Below are positions 35,394-42,530 of a stretch of 46,704 nucleotides of DNA, piece by piece. Source of the DNA: a virus. The stretch's first letter is position 1, and each line of letters opens with the position of its first letter. The stretch is from the IMG/VR virus record IMGVR_UViG_3300021091_000134, positions 1 to 46,704 of that record; one strand, 5' to 3'. The position numbers and the translations under genes were made by a program. The notes below the pieces were generated by a model. The model had not been told where the DNA came from. It saw nothing but the letters and a program-made list of their open reading frames with translations, and searched no databases.

Positions 35394-35887
35394 ATACAAA
35401 TATGAAAAATAGTTATCAAAGTTACCCATATGAATTCTTATTTATGATTAACGGTAATCCTATTGTTGGAAGGAATTTCCCAATAAAAAATTTTAATAGA
35501 GAAAGTTTAAGTTCTTTAGATTTAAAAGATGTAATAGATGATGTAGTAAATGTAATTAAATTACATTTTAAAAACAATACTTATGAGTATTTGTATAAAT
35601 ATTATAGTTATTTTGCAGAAAATAATAACAATGAAGAATATGGAGTGAGAGACATTTACGAAAATGAAGATTTTTTTACTTTCCAAATAAAAATCAATAA
35701 TAGAGTAATAATTAAAAAGATTTTCACAGGAAATGATTTTCCACCAAAAGTAAGATATGATGTAGATATAAGAAAAATTATACCTAAAATCATTGAAATC
35801 ATACAAATAGGATTAAGTCAAAAAAATTATACAAAAAATTATGGTGATTATGACTTAACTAAGATATTTATTAATAACCAAATCTAA
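35390..35887 (+). CDS. Conserved-looking hypothetical in replication module
   Basis: 165 residues, starting in an ATGA overlap with the exonuclease gene, which means coupled translation. The second Met (codon 5) is an alternative start. It contains SYPYEFLFMINGNPIVGRNF, DLKDVIDDVVNVIKLHFKNN, FFTFQIKINNRVIIKKIFTG and DVDIRKIIPKIIEIIQIGLS. Alternating strands and helices suggest a compact alpha/beta protein without membrane segments or signal. I recognise no family. Its fixed place between the exonuclease and helicase genes suggests a replication accessory role, perhaps as a helicase partner, but nothing in the sequence proves that. Confidence 0.7.
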   Translation: MNTNMKNSYQSYPYEFLFMINGNPIVGRNFPIKNFNRESLSSLDLKDVIDDVVNVIKLHFKNNTYEYLYKYYSYFAENNNNEEYGVRDIYENEDFFTFQIKINNRVIIKKIFTGNDFPPKVRYDVDIRKIIPKIIEIIQIGLSQKNYTKNYGDYDLTKIFINNQI

Positions 35888-35894
35888 AAACGTT

Positions 35895-37277
35895 ATGGCG
35901 AAAAATGAAAGTTCTAATTTAGGTTATTTAGGATATAGTTTCCAAATAAAACTAGTAAAACAATTAATAGAGGATCAAAAATTTTCAGAAAGTATTATTT
36001 CAATAATTGACCCAAATTATTTTGATAATGAATATATGAGATTAGTTGTTGCTAGTGTTAAAAACTACTATGAAAAATATGAAACCATACCGTCTTATGA
36101 TACCATCTTTAACCTTGTTAAAACAGAAGTAAGAAGAGAAATTACCAGAGAGTCAGCAAATGAGTTAATTAAAGAAGTTAAAGATTCAGATAATAAGGAT
36201 TGTTTACACACACAAGACGTTGCCATTAAGTTTTGCAAACAACAAGAGCTTAAGAAGGCTACTTTAAAAATTCAGAAAATTTTAGATACTGGAGATTTTG
36301 ATAGATATGATGAGTGTGAAGAAATAGTTAAACAAGCTATAACTGTGGGTACAGAAAAAGACAATGGTGTGGATGTTTTTCACGGAATTAAAAACGTTTT
36401 ATCTGCGGATTTTAGAAACCCTATCCCAACAGGATTAATTGGTATAGATAATTTAATGGGTGGAGGTTTATCAAAAGGTGAGATAGGAGTTATTTTGGCG
36501 GCGTTTGGTGTAGGTAAAACTACATTGATGACTAGAATGGCAAATACTGCATTTAAGATGGGTAAAAATGTTGTACAAATATTCTTTGAGGATACTACAG
36601 AAGTTATTCAAAGAAAACATTACACATGTTTTACTGAAGTACCTTTGAGTGAATTAGAAGACAGAAGTGATGAAGTAGAACAAAAGTTATCTAATTTTCA
36701 AGAATTACCTGGAAATTTAATTTTAAAAAGAATGCCTAGTGATGGGACAACAATACCACATATTAGACAATATCTTAAAAAATTAATTTCTAATGGTATT
36801 AAACCTGATGTTATTTTCTTAGATTACATTGACTGTGTTCAGCCAAATAAACAATTTAAAGATGAATTTAGTGGTGAAGGTAATGTAATGAGACAATTTG
36901 AAACTATGGTATCTGAATTAGGGGTGGCAGGATGGACTGCAGTACAAGGTAACAGAAGTGCTATTGGTGCGGAATTAGTAGAGGCAAATATGATGGGTGG
37001 TTCTATTAAAAAAGGACAGATTGGGCATTTTATTTTATCGGCAGCTAAAACATTGGATCAAAAAGAACAAGGAAGAGCTACTTTAGCTATACTTAAATCT
37101 AGATTTGGTAAAGACGGTGTTGTATTTGAAGACATTTTATTTGATAATGGTACATTAGTTATTGATACTAGTGATAGTAGAGATATAACGTTATTAGAAC
37201 ATGATAAATTGTCTAAGAAAAAAGATTCTAATTTTATACAAGAAACTTTAAACAAAAAAAGAGAATCACTTAATTAA
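35895..37277 (+). CDS. Replicative DNA helicase (DnaB / T4 gp41-like)
   Basis: 460 residues, near T4 gp41 (475). Ring helicases of this type unwind DNA ahead of the fork, moving 5'-3'. Walker A is FGVGKTT with K208 (AAFGVGKTTLMTRMAN) and Walker B is VIFLDYIDCV with D310. The N-terminal helical region (about 1-150) precedes a linker and the RecA-like core that starts near IPTGLIGIDNLMGGGLSKGE. The segment VQGNRSAIGAE and the basic LAILKSRFGKDGV are typical of DnaB motifs H3 and H4. It ends the replication run that starts at 32354. Primase and polymerase are not in the window. Confidence 0.92.
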   Translation: MAKNESSNLGYLGYSFQIKLVKQLIEDQKFSESIISIIDPNYFDNEYMRLVVASVKNYYEKYETIPSYDTIFNLVKTEVRREITRESANELIKEVKDSDNKDCLHTQDVAIKFCKQQELKKATLKIQKILDTGDFDRYDECEEIVKQAITVGTEKDNGVDVFHGIKNVLSADFRNPIPTGLIGIDNLMGGGLSKGEIGVILAAFGVGKTTLMTRMANTAFKMGKNVVQIFFEDTTEVIQRKHYTCFTEVPLSELEDRSDEVEQKLSNFQELPGNLILKRMPSDGTTIPHIRQYLKKLISNGIKPDVIFLDYIDCVQPNKQFKDEFSGEGNVMRQFETMVSELGVAGWTAVQGNRSAIGAELVEANMMGGSIKKGQIGHFILSAAKTLDQKEQGRATLAILKSRFGKDGVVFEDILFDNGTLVIDTSDSRDITLLEHDKLSKKKDSNFIQETLNKKRESLN

Positions 37278-37295
37278 AGTAAAAAAAATAAAAAA

Positions 37296-37361
37296 ATGAT
37301 GAGTTACAAATTAAGTCATATAGGAATTTACACACCAAAAATTAATAATAAAAAAAATTAA
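37296..37361 (+). CDS. Possible 21-aa leader ORF before RNR gene
   Basis: A 21-codon ORF, MMSYKLSHIGIYTPKINNKK and one more residue, fills most of the 98-nt gap between the helicase and RNR genes. It has an A-rich leader like other starts here and ends 14 nt before the RNR ATG. It could be a small peptide or a leader ORF affecting RNR translation. It may also be chance. Confidence 0.3.
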   Translation: MMSYKLSHIGIYTPKINNKKN

Positions 37362-37375
37362 AAAACTATTAAAAA

Positions 37376-39235
37376 ATGGAATTATCAAACAGAATTTTGT
37401 CTGACATTACAGTTTATATGAAATATGCAAAATTCTTACCAGAAAAAAACAGAAGGGAGAGTTGGGAAGAATTAGTCACTAGAAACAAAGAAATGCATCA
37501 AAAAAAATACCCTAATATTAAAGATGAAATTGAAGAGGTATATAAATTAGTGTATGATAAAAAAATATTACCATCAATGAGAAGTTTACAATTTGGAGGT
37601 AAACCAATAGAGATATCACCTAATAGGGTATATAATTGCGCATATTTACCTATTGATCACGTTGACGCATTTTCTGAAACAATGTTTTTATTGTTAGGTG
37701 GTACTGGTGTAGGGTATTCAGTTCAAAAACATCACGTAGAAAAATTACCTGAGATTAGAAAACCTAATCCTGATAGAAAAAGAAGATACCTTATTAGTGA
37801 TTCGATTGAAGGTTGGGCAGATGCAATTAAATTATTAGTTGAATCTTATTTTGGTGTAAAATCATCTACACCTATATTTGACTATTCTGATATTAGACAA
37901 AAAGGGGCGTTATTAGTTACTTCAGGTGGTAAGGCACCTGGACCTCAACCTTTAAAAGATTGTATACATAATATTAAAAAAGTATTAGATTCTAAAAATG
38001 ATGGTGAAAAATTAACACCTATTGAAACTCACGATATTATATGTCATATTGCGGACGCAGTATTGGCAGGGGGTATCCGTAGAGCTGCATTAATTAGTTT
38101 ATTCTCAGCGGATGATAATGAAATGATTTCTTGTAAGTCTGGAAATTGGTGGGAATTGAATCCACAAAGAGGTAGAGCAAATAATTCGGCAGTTTTATTA
38201 AGACATAAAGTTACAAAAGAATTCTTTTTGGATCTATGGAAAAGAATTGAATTAAGTGGGGCAGGTGAACCAGGAATTTATTTTTCAAATGATAAAGATT
38301 GGGGAACTAATCCTTGTTGTGAGATAGGTTTAAGACCATATCAGTTCTGTAATTTATGTGAGGTAAACGCTTCAGGTATTGAATCACAAGAAGATTTTGA
38401 AAAAAGAGTTAAAGGGGCGGCGTTTATTGGAACATTACAGGCTGGTTATACTGATTTCCATTATTTAAGAGATGTATGGAAAAGAACTACTGAAAAGGAT
38501 GCACTTATTGGTGTAGGTATGACAGGTATTGGATCTGGTGTAGTTTTAGGTTATGATATGAAAGCTGCGTCTGAAGCGGTTAAAGAAGAAAACGAAAGAG
38601 TTGCAAAATTAATAGGGATTAATTCTGCAGCTAGAACTACTACAGTTAAACCATCAGGGACATCATCATTAGTTTTGGGTACTTCATCAGGTATACATGC
38701 TTGGCATAATGATTATTATGTTAGAAGAATAAGAGTGGGTAAAAATGAAGCTATTTACACATACCTTTCTATTAATCATCCTGAATTGATAGAAGACGAA
38801 ATTTTTAGACCTCATGATACTGCAGTTATATCGATACCGCAAAAATCACCAGAGGGATCTATTTTGAGGTATGAATCTCCTTTTGATTTATTAGAAAGAG
38901 TTAAAAAAGTTTCACAAGAATGGATTAAGCCAGGACATAGAGGTGGGCAAAATACTCATAATGTATCTGCAACAATTTCTTTAAAAGAAGAAGATTGGGA
39001 ATTGGCTGGTGAATGGATGTGGACTAATAGAAAATTCTATAATGGTTTATCTGTTTTACCGTATAACGGAGGAACTTACCAACAAGCACCTTTTGAAGAT
39101 TGTGATAAAGAAACTTATGAAAATATGATGAAATCTTTATCATCTGTAGATTTATCTAAGGTAATTGAATTACAAGATAATACTAATCTTTCTGGTGAGG
39201 TTGCTTGTGCAGGAGGAGCTTGTGAAATTGTTTAA
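37376..39235 (+). CDS. Class II (B12-dependent) ribonucleoside-triphosphate reductase
   Basis: 619 residues, single-chain. It reduces ribonucleotides to deoxyribonucleotides using adenosylcobalamin. Features of the Lactobacillus RTPR-type class II enzymes are visible: PSMRSLQFGGKPIEISPNRV, CAYLPIDHVDAF, the active-site loop NPCCEIG with C314 and E316, the nearby FCNLCEVN, the TTTVKPSGTSSLVLG segment, and a C-terminal redox pair C611-x4-C616 (VACAGGACEIV). No NrdB-type radical subunit or NrdG activase is encoded nearby, consistent with class II. The enzyme would need host or environmental cobalamin. It is shorter than RTPR (739) and may lack the long N-terminal allosteric part. Confidence 0.9.
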   Translation: MELSNRILSDITVYMKYAKFLPEKNRRESWEELVTRNKEMHQKKYPNIKDEIEEVYKLVYDKKILPSMRSLQFGGKPIEISPNRVYNCAYLPIDHVDAFSETMFLLLGGTGVGYSVQKHHVEKLPEIRKPNPDRKRRYLISDSIEGWADAIKLLVESYFGVKSSTPIFDYSDIRQKGALLVTSGGKAPGPQPLKDCIHNIKKVLDSKNDGEKLTPIETHDIICHIADAVLAGGIRRAALISLFSADDNEMISCKSGNWWELNPQRGRANNSAVLLRHKVTKEFFLDLWKRIELSGAGEPGIYFSNDKDWGTNPCCEIGLRPYQFCNLCEVNASGIESQEDFEKRVKGAAFIGTLQAGYTDFHYLRDVWKRTTEKDALIGVGMTGIGSGVVLGYDMKAASEAVKEENERVAKLIGINSAARTTTVKPSGTSSLVLGTSSGIHAWHNDYYVRRIRVGKNEAIYTYLSINHPELIEDEIFRPHDTAVISIPQKSPEGSILRYESPFDLLERVKKVSQEWIKPGHRGGQNTHNVSATISLKEEDWELAGEWMWTNRKFYNGLSVLPYNGGTYQQAPFEDCDKETYENMMKSLSSVDLSKVIELQDNTNLSGEVACAGGACEIV

Positions 39236-39238
39236 GTT

Positions 39239-39319
39239 ATGGATGTTAAATGGGGTAATGATGTAACGTTAACATATCAAGTATTGTTAGCGTTCTATAA
39301 TCAAAGAAAAAACAATTAA
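39239..39319 (+). CDS. 26-aa ORF filling the gap after RNR
   Basis: MDVKWGNDVTLTYQVLLAFY, then NQRKNN. It starts 3 nt after the RNR stop and ends 2 nt before the next gene, exactly filling the gap. That tight packing in an operon supports a real gene. The sequence looks like one amphipathic helix. No function is recognised. Confidence 0.5.
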   Translation: MDVKWGNDVTLTYQVLLAFYNQRKNN

Positions 39320-39321
39320 TA

Positions 39322-39534
39322 ATGAATGTAGGTGCGTCAAAAGATTGGATCCAACAACTATATGTAAGAGAATTTGAACCTAAACTACAACCAAATGAAT
39401 TTTATTATGATAATCAAGGTAGGATAGTGATGACTGAAGAGTATCATAAAAGAAGAGGTAGTTGTTGTGGTAGTGGTTGTAAACATTGTCCTTACGAACC
39501 TAAACATTTAAAAGGTAATACTTTTATAAAGTAA
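39322..39534 (+). CDS. Small Cys-rich protein, DUF5522-like
   Basis: 70 residues. The centre reads GRIVMTEEYHKRRGSCCGSG, then CKHCPYEP, with four Cys in a CC-x3-C-x2-C array. This matches my memory of a small family widespread in Bacteroidota (DUF5522, with the pattern ..FT..YH..RG.CC..GC.HCPY). The Cys cluster probably binds zinc or an iron-sulfur cluster. Its function is not known. It is the last gene of the RNR unit and directly precedes a bidirectional terminator. A host origin is likely. The link to RNR, for example redox support, is only by position. Confidence 0.75.
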   Translation: MNVGASKDWIQQLYVREFEPKLQPNEFYYDNQGRIVMTEEYHKRRGSCCGSGCKHCPYEPKHLKGNTFIK

Positions 39535-39536
39535 AT

Positions 39537-39560
39537 AAAAGTCGGATTTCTCCGACTTTT
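39537..39560. terminator. Bidirectional intrinsic terminator
   Basis: AAAAGTCGGA and TCCGACTTTT form a perfect 10-bp stem around TTTC, followed by ATTTTTTAT on the plus strand. It ends the RNR unit (+) and the convergent metalloprotease gene (-), whose stop lies at 39559. Confidence 0.9.
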
Positions 39561-40116
39561 ATTTTTTATATAATAAGGAAATCATTTCTTTATCCCTTTC
39601 TGTCATATCAACGCTTTTACTTTTTAAAATAGTATTTTTCTCATTTTCTTGATGGCAAAAACCTAAAATATGGAACATTTCGTGTCTTATGGTTATCGGA
39701 GTACATTTATGTTTACCACACTCTATAATATCTATATGAGTTCTACATTTGACTATTTTTTTACCAGCGTGATATATGTATGTTATTCCAGTAGAATTTT
39801 TTACATCTTTTGAACTCCAATCAAATAATTTTATGAATTCATCATCTGAAGTAAAATATATTACAGAGTTAGATTTATTGATATCATCAACAATTGTTAT
39901 TTTTATTGATTCCATAAGAGAATTAAATTCTTTTACGGTACTTACCACAGTTTCATAGTTTTCTTGAGTATAATTACCGTAAAGAAATAATTTTATGTCT
40001 GTATTCCATTTTTCACCATAATGAGTGGCATTATCAAATTCAATTTTGGTAAAATTTTCTTGAGAAAAACAAGAGATACTATTTAAAATTAATAGTGATA
40101 AAAGTATTTTTTTCAT
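39559..40116 (-). CDS. Secreted metzincin-like metalloprotease (moron-like)
   Basis: 185 residues from the ATG at 40116. The upstream ATG at 40140 is rejected because it overlaps the promoter and would put eight residues ahead of a perfect signal peptide. The start MKKILLSLLILNSISCFSQ is a Sec signal peptide of flavobacterial style. H145-E146-x2-H149-x5-H155 in RHEMFHILGFCHQ is the extended zinc motif HExxHxxGxxH of metzincins. A following TIL at the Met-turn position and the ending MTERDKEMISLLYKK resemble matrixins. It would act outside the cytoplasm, perhaps on an envelope or secreted protein. It has its own host-type promoter and terminator and opposes all its neighbours. The substrate is unknown. 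Confidence 0.82.
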   Translation of the reverse strand: MKKILLSLLILNSISCFSQENFTKIEFDNATHYGEKWNTDIKLFLYGNYTQENYETVVSTVKEFNSLMESIKITIVDDINKSNSVIYFTSDDEFIKLFDWSSKDVKNSTGITYIYHAGKKIVKCRTHIDIIECGKHKCTPITIRHEMFHILGFCHQENEKNTILKSKSVDMTERDKEMISLLYKK

Positions 40117-40137
40117 AGTTGTTAAGTATTTATATAA

Positions 40138-40169
40138 CAAATATAATATTTATTTTTTTAACTGCCAAA
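40138..40169 (-). promoter_or_regulatory. Host-type promoter for the metalloprotease gene
   Basis: On the minus strand, TTTG (complement 40166-40169), a 20-nt gap, then TATATTTG (complement 40138-40145), a full match to the Bacteroidota consensus. It lies 21 nt before the ATG at 40116 and is back-to-back with the plus-strand late motif at 40145-40154. Confidence 0.75.
40145..40154 (+). promoter_or_regulatory. Candidate late promoter motif (AATATTTATT)
   Basis: AATATTTATT ends 33 nt before the ATG at 40188. It abuts the minus-strand -7 element, so host-type and late transcription could diverge from the same point. Confidence 0.5.
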
Positions 40170-40187
40170 AAAAATTATAATTAATTT

Positions 40188-42092
40188 ATGAGGAATTTAT
40201 TTGAGGAATTACAAAGGATGAAAAATTTGATGGTGTATGATAAGGGTTCATACATTATGGAAGTGAGTACCTCATCACAACCCAATATAAATAAGAGTAG
40301 TGATAAACCTGCAACAGATAAACCTGCAGCAGATAAACCTGAACAAAATCAAGATACTAAATCATCATCAGAAGGTGGTCAAAAAACTGCAGATAAAAAT
40401 GATTGTTTTTTTGTGAAAGCTACGGGAAGATTTGTGGTAGATGTCCCTACAGGATCAAAAGCAGTAGAAAATTTTATAATAGAACTTAGAAAAGTTGTTA
40501 GTGCCAATCCTGAATACCAAGAAGCATTGGATAGTGGTACAATGTATATAAGAGATATTACGTTACAAGGTTTTGCTAGTAATTTTTATGGTGGACCTGT
40601 AGAACCCCAATTTGATAATGACTATTGTAAAAAATGGGAAATACCTCCAGATAGGAAATATGGTGGTGTTTGTACACAATTTGAATTTAAACCTTTTAGT
40701 GGTAAAAAATTACCTAAATCCCAATATAAAGGTGATCAAGCCACCAATCAAAAATTGGCTAGAAAAAGGGCAGAGAATTTATTTGCCGTAATTAAAGAAA
40801 CTTTAGAAAAACATGGAAAAACTTATGGTATAAAATTAGATCCAACCACCGAACCTAAATATATTGAGGGGGGTAGTTTATATACTAAAGATAATGTTGA
40901 TGAGTATTGGAGGACGTTAATCGCTACAGGAAAACTTAATCCTGGACAAATAGTTGCGGTAACCGCAAATGTGTGTTATACTCTTAAAGAACCTTGTCCT
41001 GATCCTTGTATGGAAAAAGATGATTCTGGTAATTGTAAATGTCCTGAAGGTATGACATATAACGAAGAAACTAAACAATGTGAATGTCCTCCTGAACAAA
41101 TTAAAGAAGGTTGTTTATGTAAAACCAAAGAAAAAGAACCTTGTCCTGATTGTATGGAAAGGTTAGAAGAGGACGGAGAATGTGAATGTAAAAAAGGGTT
41201 ATATAAAGTAGACGGTAAATGTTTTTGTGATAAGGCAGGTAAGAAATCTCCTGATGAAAATTGTGAGTGTGGTTGCCCTAAATGTATGAAACGTGATGAA
41301 AATGGTGAATGTAAATGTCCTGATGGGATGACATATAATGAAAAAACTGAAAAATGTGATTGTCCAGAAGGTAAAATAAAACCAACAGAGGATGCGTGTA
41401 ATTGTATTACACCTAAACCCCCAATAAAATGTAATCAAGAGTATAAAAAAGAAGGTGCTAGAGGAACAAAACAAAATAATTTTGTTGCGGCAACAGTTAA
41501 AAGTAGTTTTCCTGCTGGTGCTGGTGATGTTATAACAATCGCATTTGATTCATTAGTAGTTCCTGACGCATTTTATGTTAGATATGGAGATCAAGAATTC
41601 TTTAGTGGATTTATGGGGGATGTTTATAATACAGAATATAGACAAATTGCGCTAAGTATTCCAGAAAGAAAAAAAATGTTACCGTTACAATCAAAAACAA
41701 CAAAAGAAAAGATTAAAAAATCTTTAGCTGATGGTGATAACGATTATAGTCAAATGGAAAACATTGTAAGAAATTTTGTTGGTGAATTAATAATCTATAA
41801 ACGTGAAGATGGTTTATTAGAAAGTATTAATGCGGCGATTAAATCTGAGGGTGGTAAGTTAAACGTAAAAGATATATTTAAAAATGGTGATGCTGAAGCG
41901 GAAAAAATAACCGATGACATAATAAATTCAGGAAGTATTGCGGATAACATAGGTAGATATGGTTCTATAATGAAATCAGGTGCTTCTTTTAAAATTAATA
42001 AAGAAACAGAAAATCTTGAATTAATAGTATTGGCATTTTCCCCACTAGATAGAACAATATTCAATATGCAAATTAAATGTAGTCAAGAATAA
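40188..42092 (+). CDS. Tagged OmpA-like protein with Cys-rich EGF-like repeats
   Basis: 634 residues. The tag-like start (LFEELQRMKNLMVYDKGSY, then IMEVS) has an I-M-E site. A short Pro/Lys repeat (DKPATDKPAADKP) follows. Residues about 70-260 resemble an OmpA-type domain, with the helix NQKLARKRAENLFAVIKETL. Residues about 263-418 are a Cys-rich array with the repeated motif CPEGMTYNEETKQCECP / CPDGMTYNEKTEKCDCP, like EGF or trypsin-inhibitor-like modules. The C-terminal 200 residues are a soluble alpha/beta region with no known fold. Disulfide-type repeats in a protein made in the cytoplasm are odd and suggest that folding ends outside the cell or in the host periplasm. It lies just before the gp25 gene. 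Confidence 0.72.
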   Translation: MRNLFEELQRMKNLMVYDKGSYIMEVSTSSQPNINKSSDKPATDKPAADKPEQNQDTKSSSEGGQKTADKNDCFFVKATGRFVVDVPTGSKAVENFIIELRKVVSANPEYQEALDSGTMYIRDITLQGFASNFYGGPVEPQFDNDYCKKWEIPPDRKYGGVCTQFEFKPFSGKKLPKSQYKGDQATNQKLARKRAENLFAVIKETLEKHGKTYGIKLDPTTEPKYIEGGSLYTKDNVDEYWRTLIATGKLNPGQIVAVTANVCYTLKEPCPDPCMEKDDSGNCKCPEGMTYNEETKQCECPPEQIKEGCLCKTKEKEPCPDCMERLEEDGECECKKGLYKVDGKCFCDKAGKKSPDENCECGCPKCMKRDENGECKCPDGMTYNEKTEKCDCPEGKIKPTEDACNCITPKPPIKCNQEYKKEGARGTKQNNFVAATVKSSFPAGAGDVITIAFDSLVVPDAFYVRYGDQEFFSGFMGDVYNTEYRQIALSIPERKKMLPLQSKTTKEKIKKSLADGDNDYSQMENIVRNFVGELIIYKREDGLLESINAAIKSEGGKLNVKDIFKNGDAEAEKITDDIINSGSIADNIGRYGSIMKSGASFKINKETENLELIVLAFSPLDRTIFNMQIKCSQE

Positions 42093-42129
42093 TTATTTTA
42101 TTATTTCTTTTCAAAAATTTTATAGTATT

Positions 42130-42138
42130 ATATTTATA
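42130..42138 (+). promoter_or_regulatory. Candidate late promoter motif (ATATTTATA)
   Basis: ATATTTATA within TATTATATTTATATACAT, ending 5 nt before the gp25-like gene ATG. This is another case where use as a -10 element would give an almost leaderless transcript. Confidence 0.45.
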
Positions 42139-42143
42139 TACAT

Positions 42144-42527
42144 ATGGCAAAGACTAGGTATATAAATATTGATTTTCCTTTTAGAGATGCTGGAAACGGT
42201 TTTTATTTTAAATTGAATAAAAGTGATAAAGATGCGATTAGGGCAGATTTATTACATCTTTTATTAACGAATAAAGGTGAAAGATTATATCTTCCTGATT
42301 TTGGTAGTGATTTAAAAAAATTCATTTTCGAACCAAATGATGAGATAACACATGCGGATATAAGGAATAATCTAAATGATACAATTAAATTATATATACC
42401 TAATTTAATTATAAATGATATTTCATTTAGGAATAATGACATAGAAGAATTAATAATTGTGGAGTTAACTTATACTGTTACAGAGGGAACTTTCACAAGT
42501 ACAGATACAGTAACCTTAACATTCTAA
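42144..42527 (+). CDS. Baseplate wedge protein (gp25 / GPW family)
   Basis: 127 residues, close to T4 gp25 (132). gp25-type proteins join the wedge to the sheath and nucleate sheath assembly. The core DAIRADLLHLLLTNKGERLY, then LPDFGSDLKKFIFEPND, is diagnostic: in this family the EPR-type triad near GE..L...FG..L...lFEP is conserved, and here E, F and P of the FEP are present. The C-terminal half is beta-rich (ELIIVELTYTVTEGTF). It stops 3 nt before the gp6-like gene, reproducing the wedge order of contractile systems. Confidence 0.92.
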   Translation: MAKTRYINIDFPFRDAGNGFYFKLNKSDKDAIRADLLHLLLTNKGERLYLPDFGSDLKKFIFEPNDEITHADIRNNLNDTIKLYIPNLIINDISFRNNDIEELIIVELTYTVTEGTFTSTDTVTLTF

Positions 42528-42530
42528 GAT

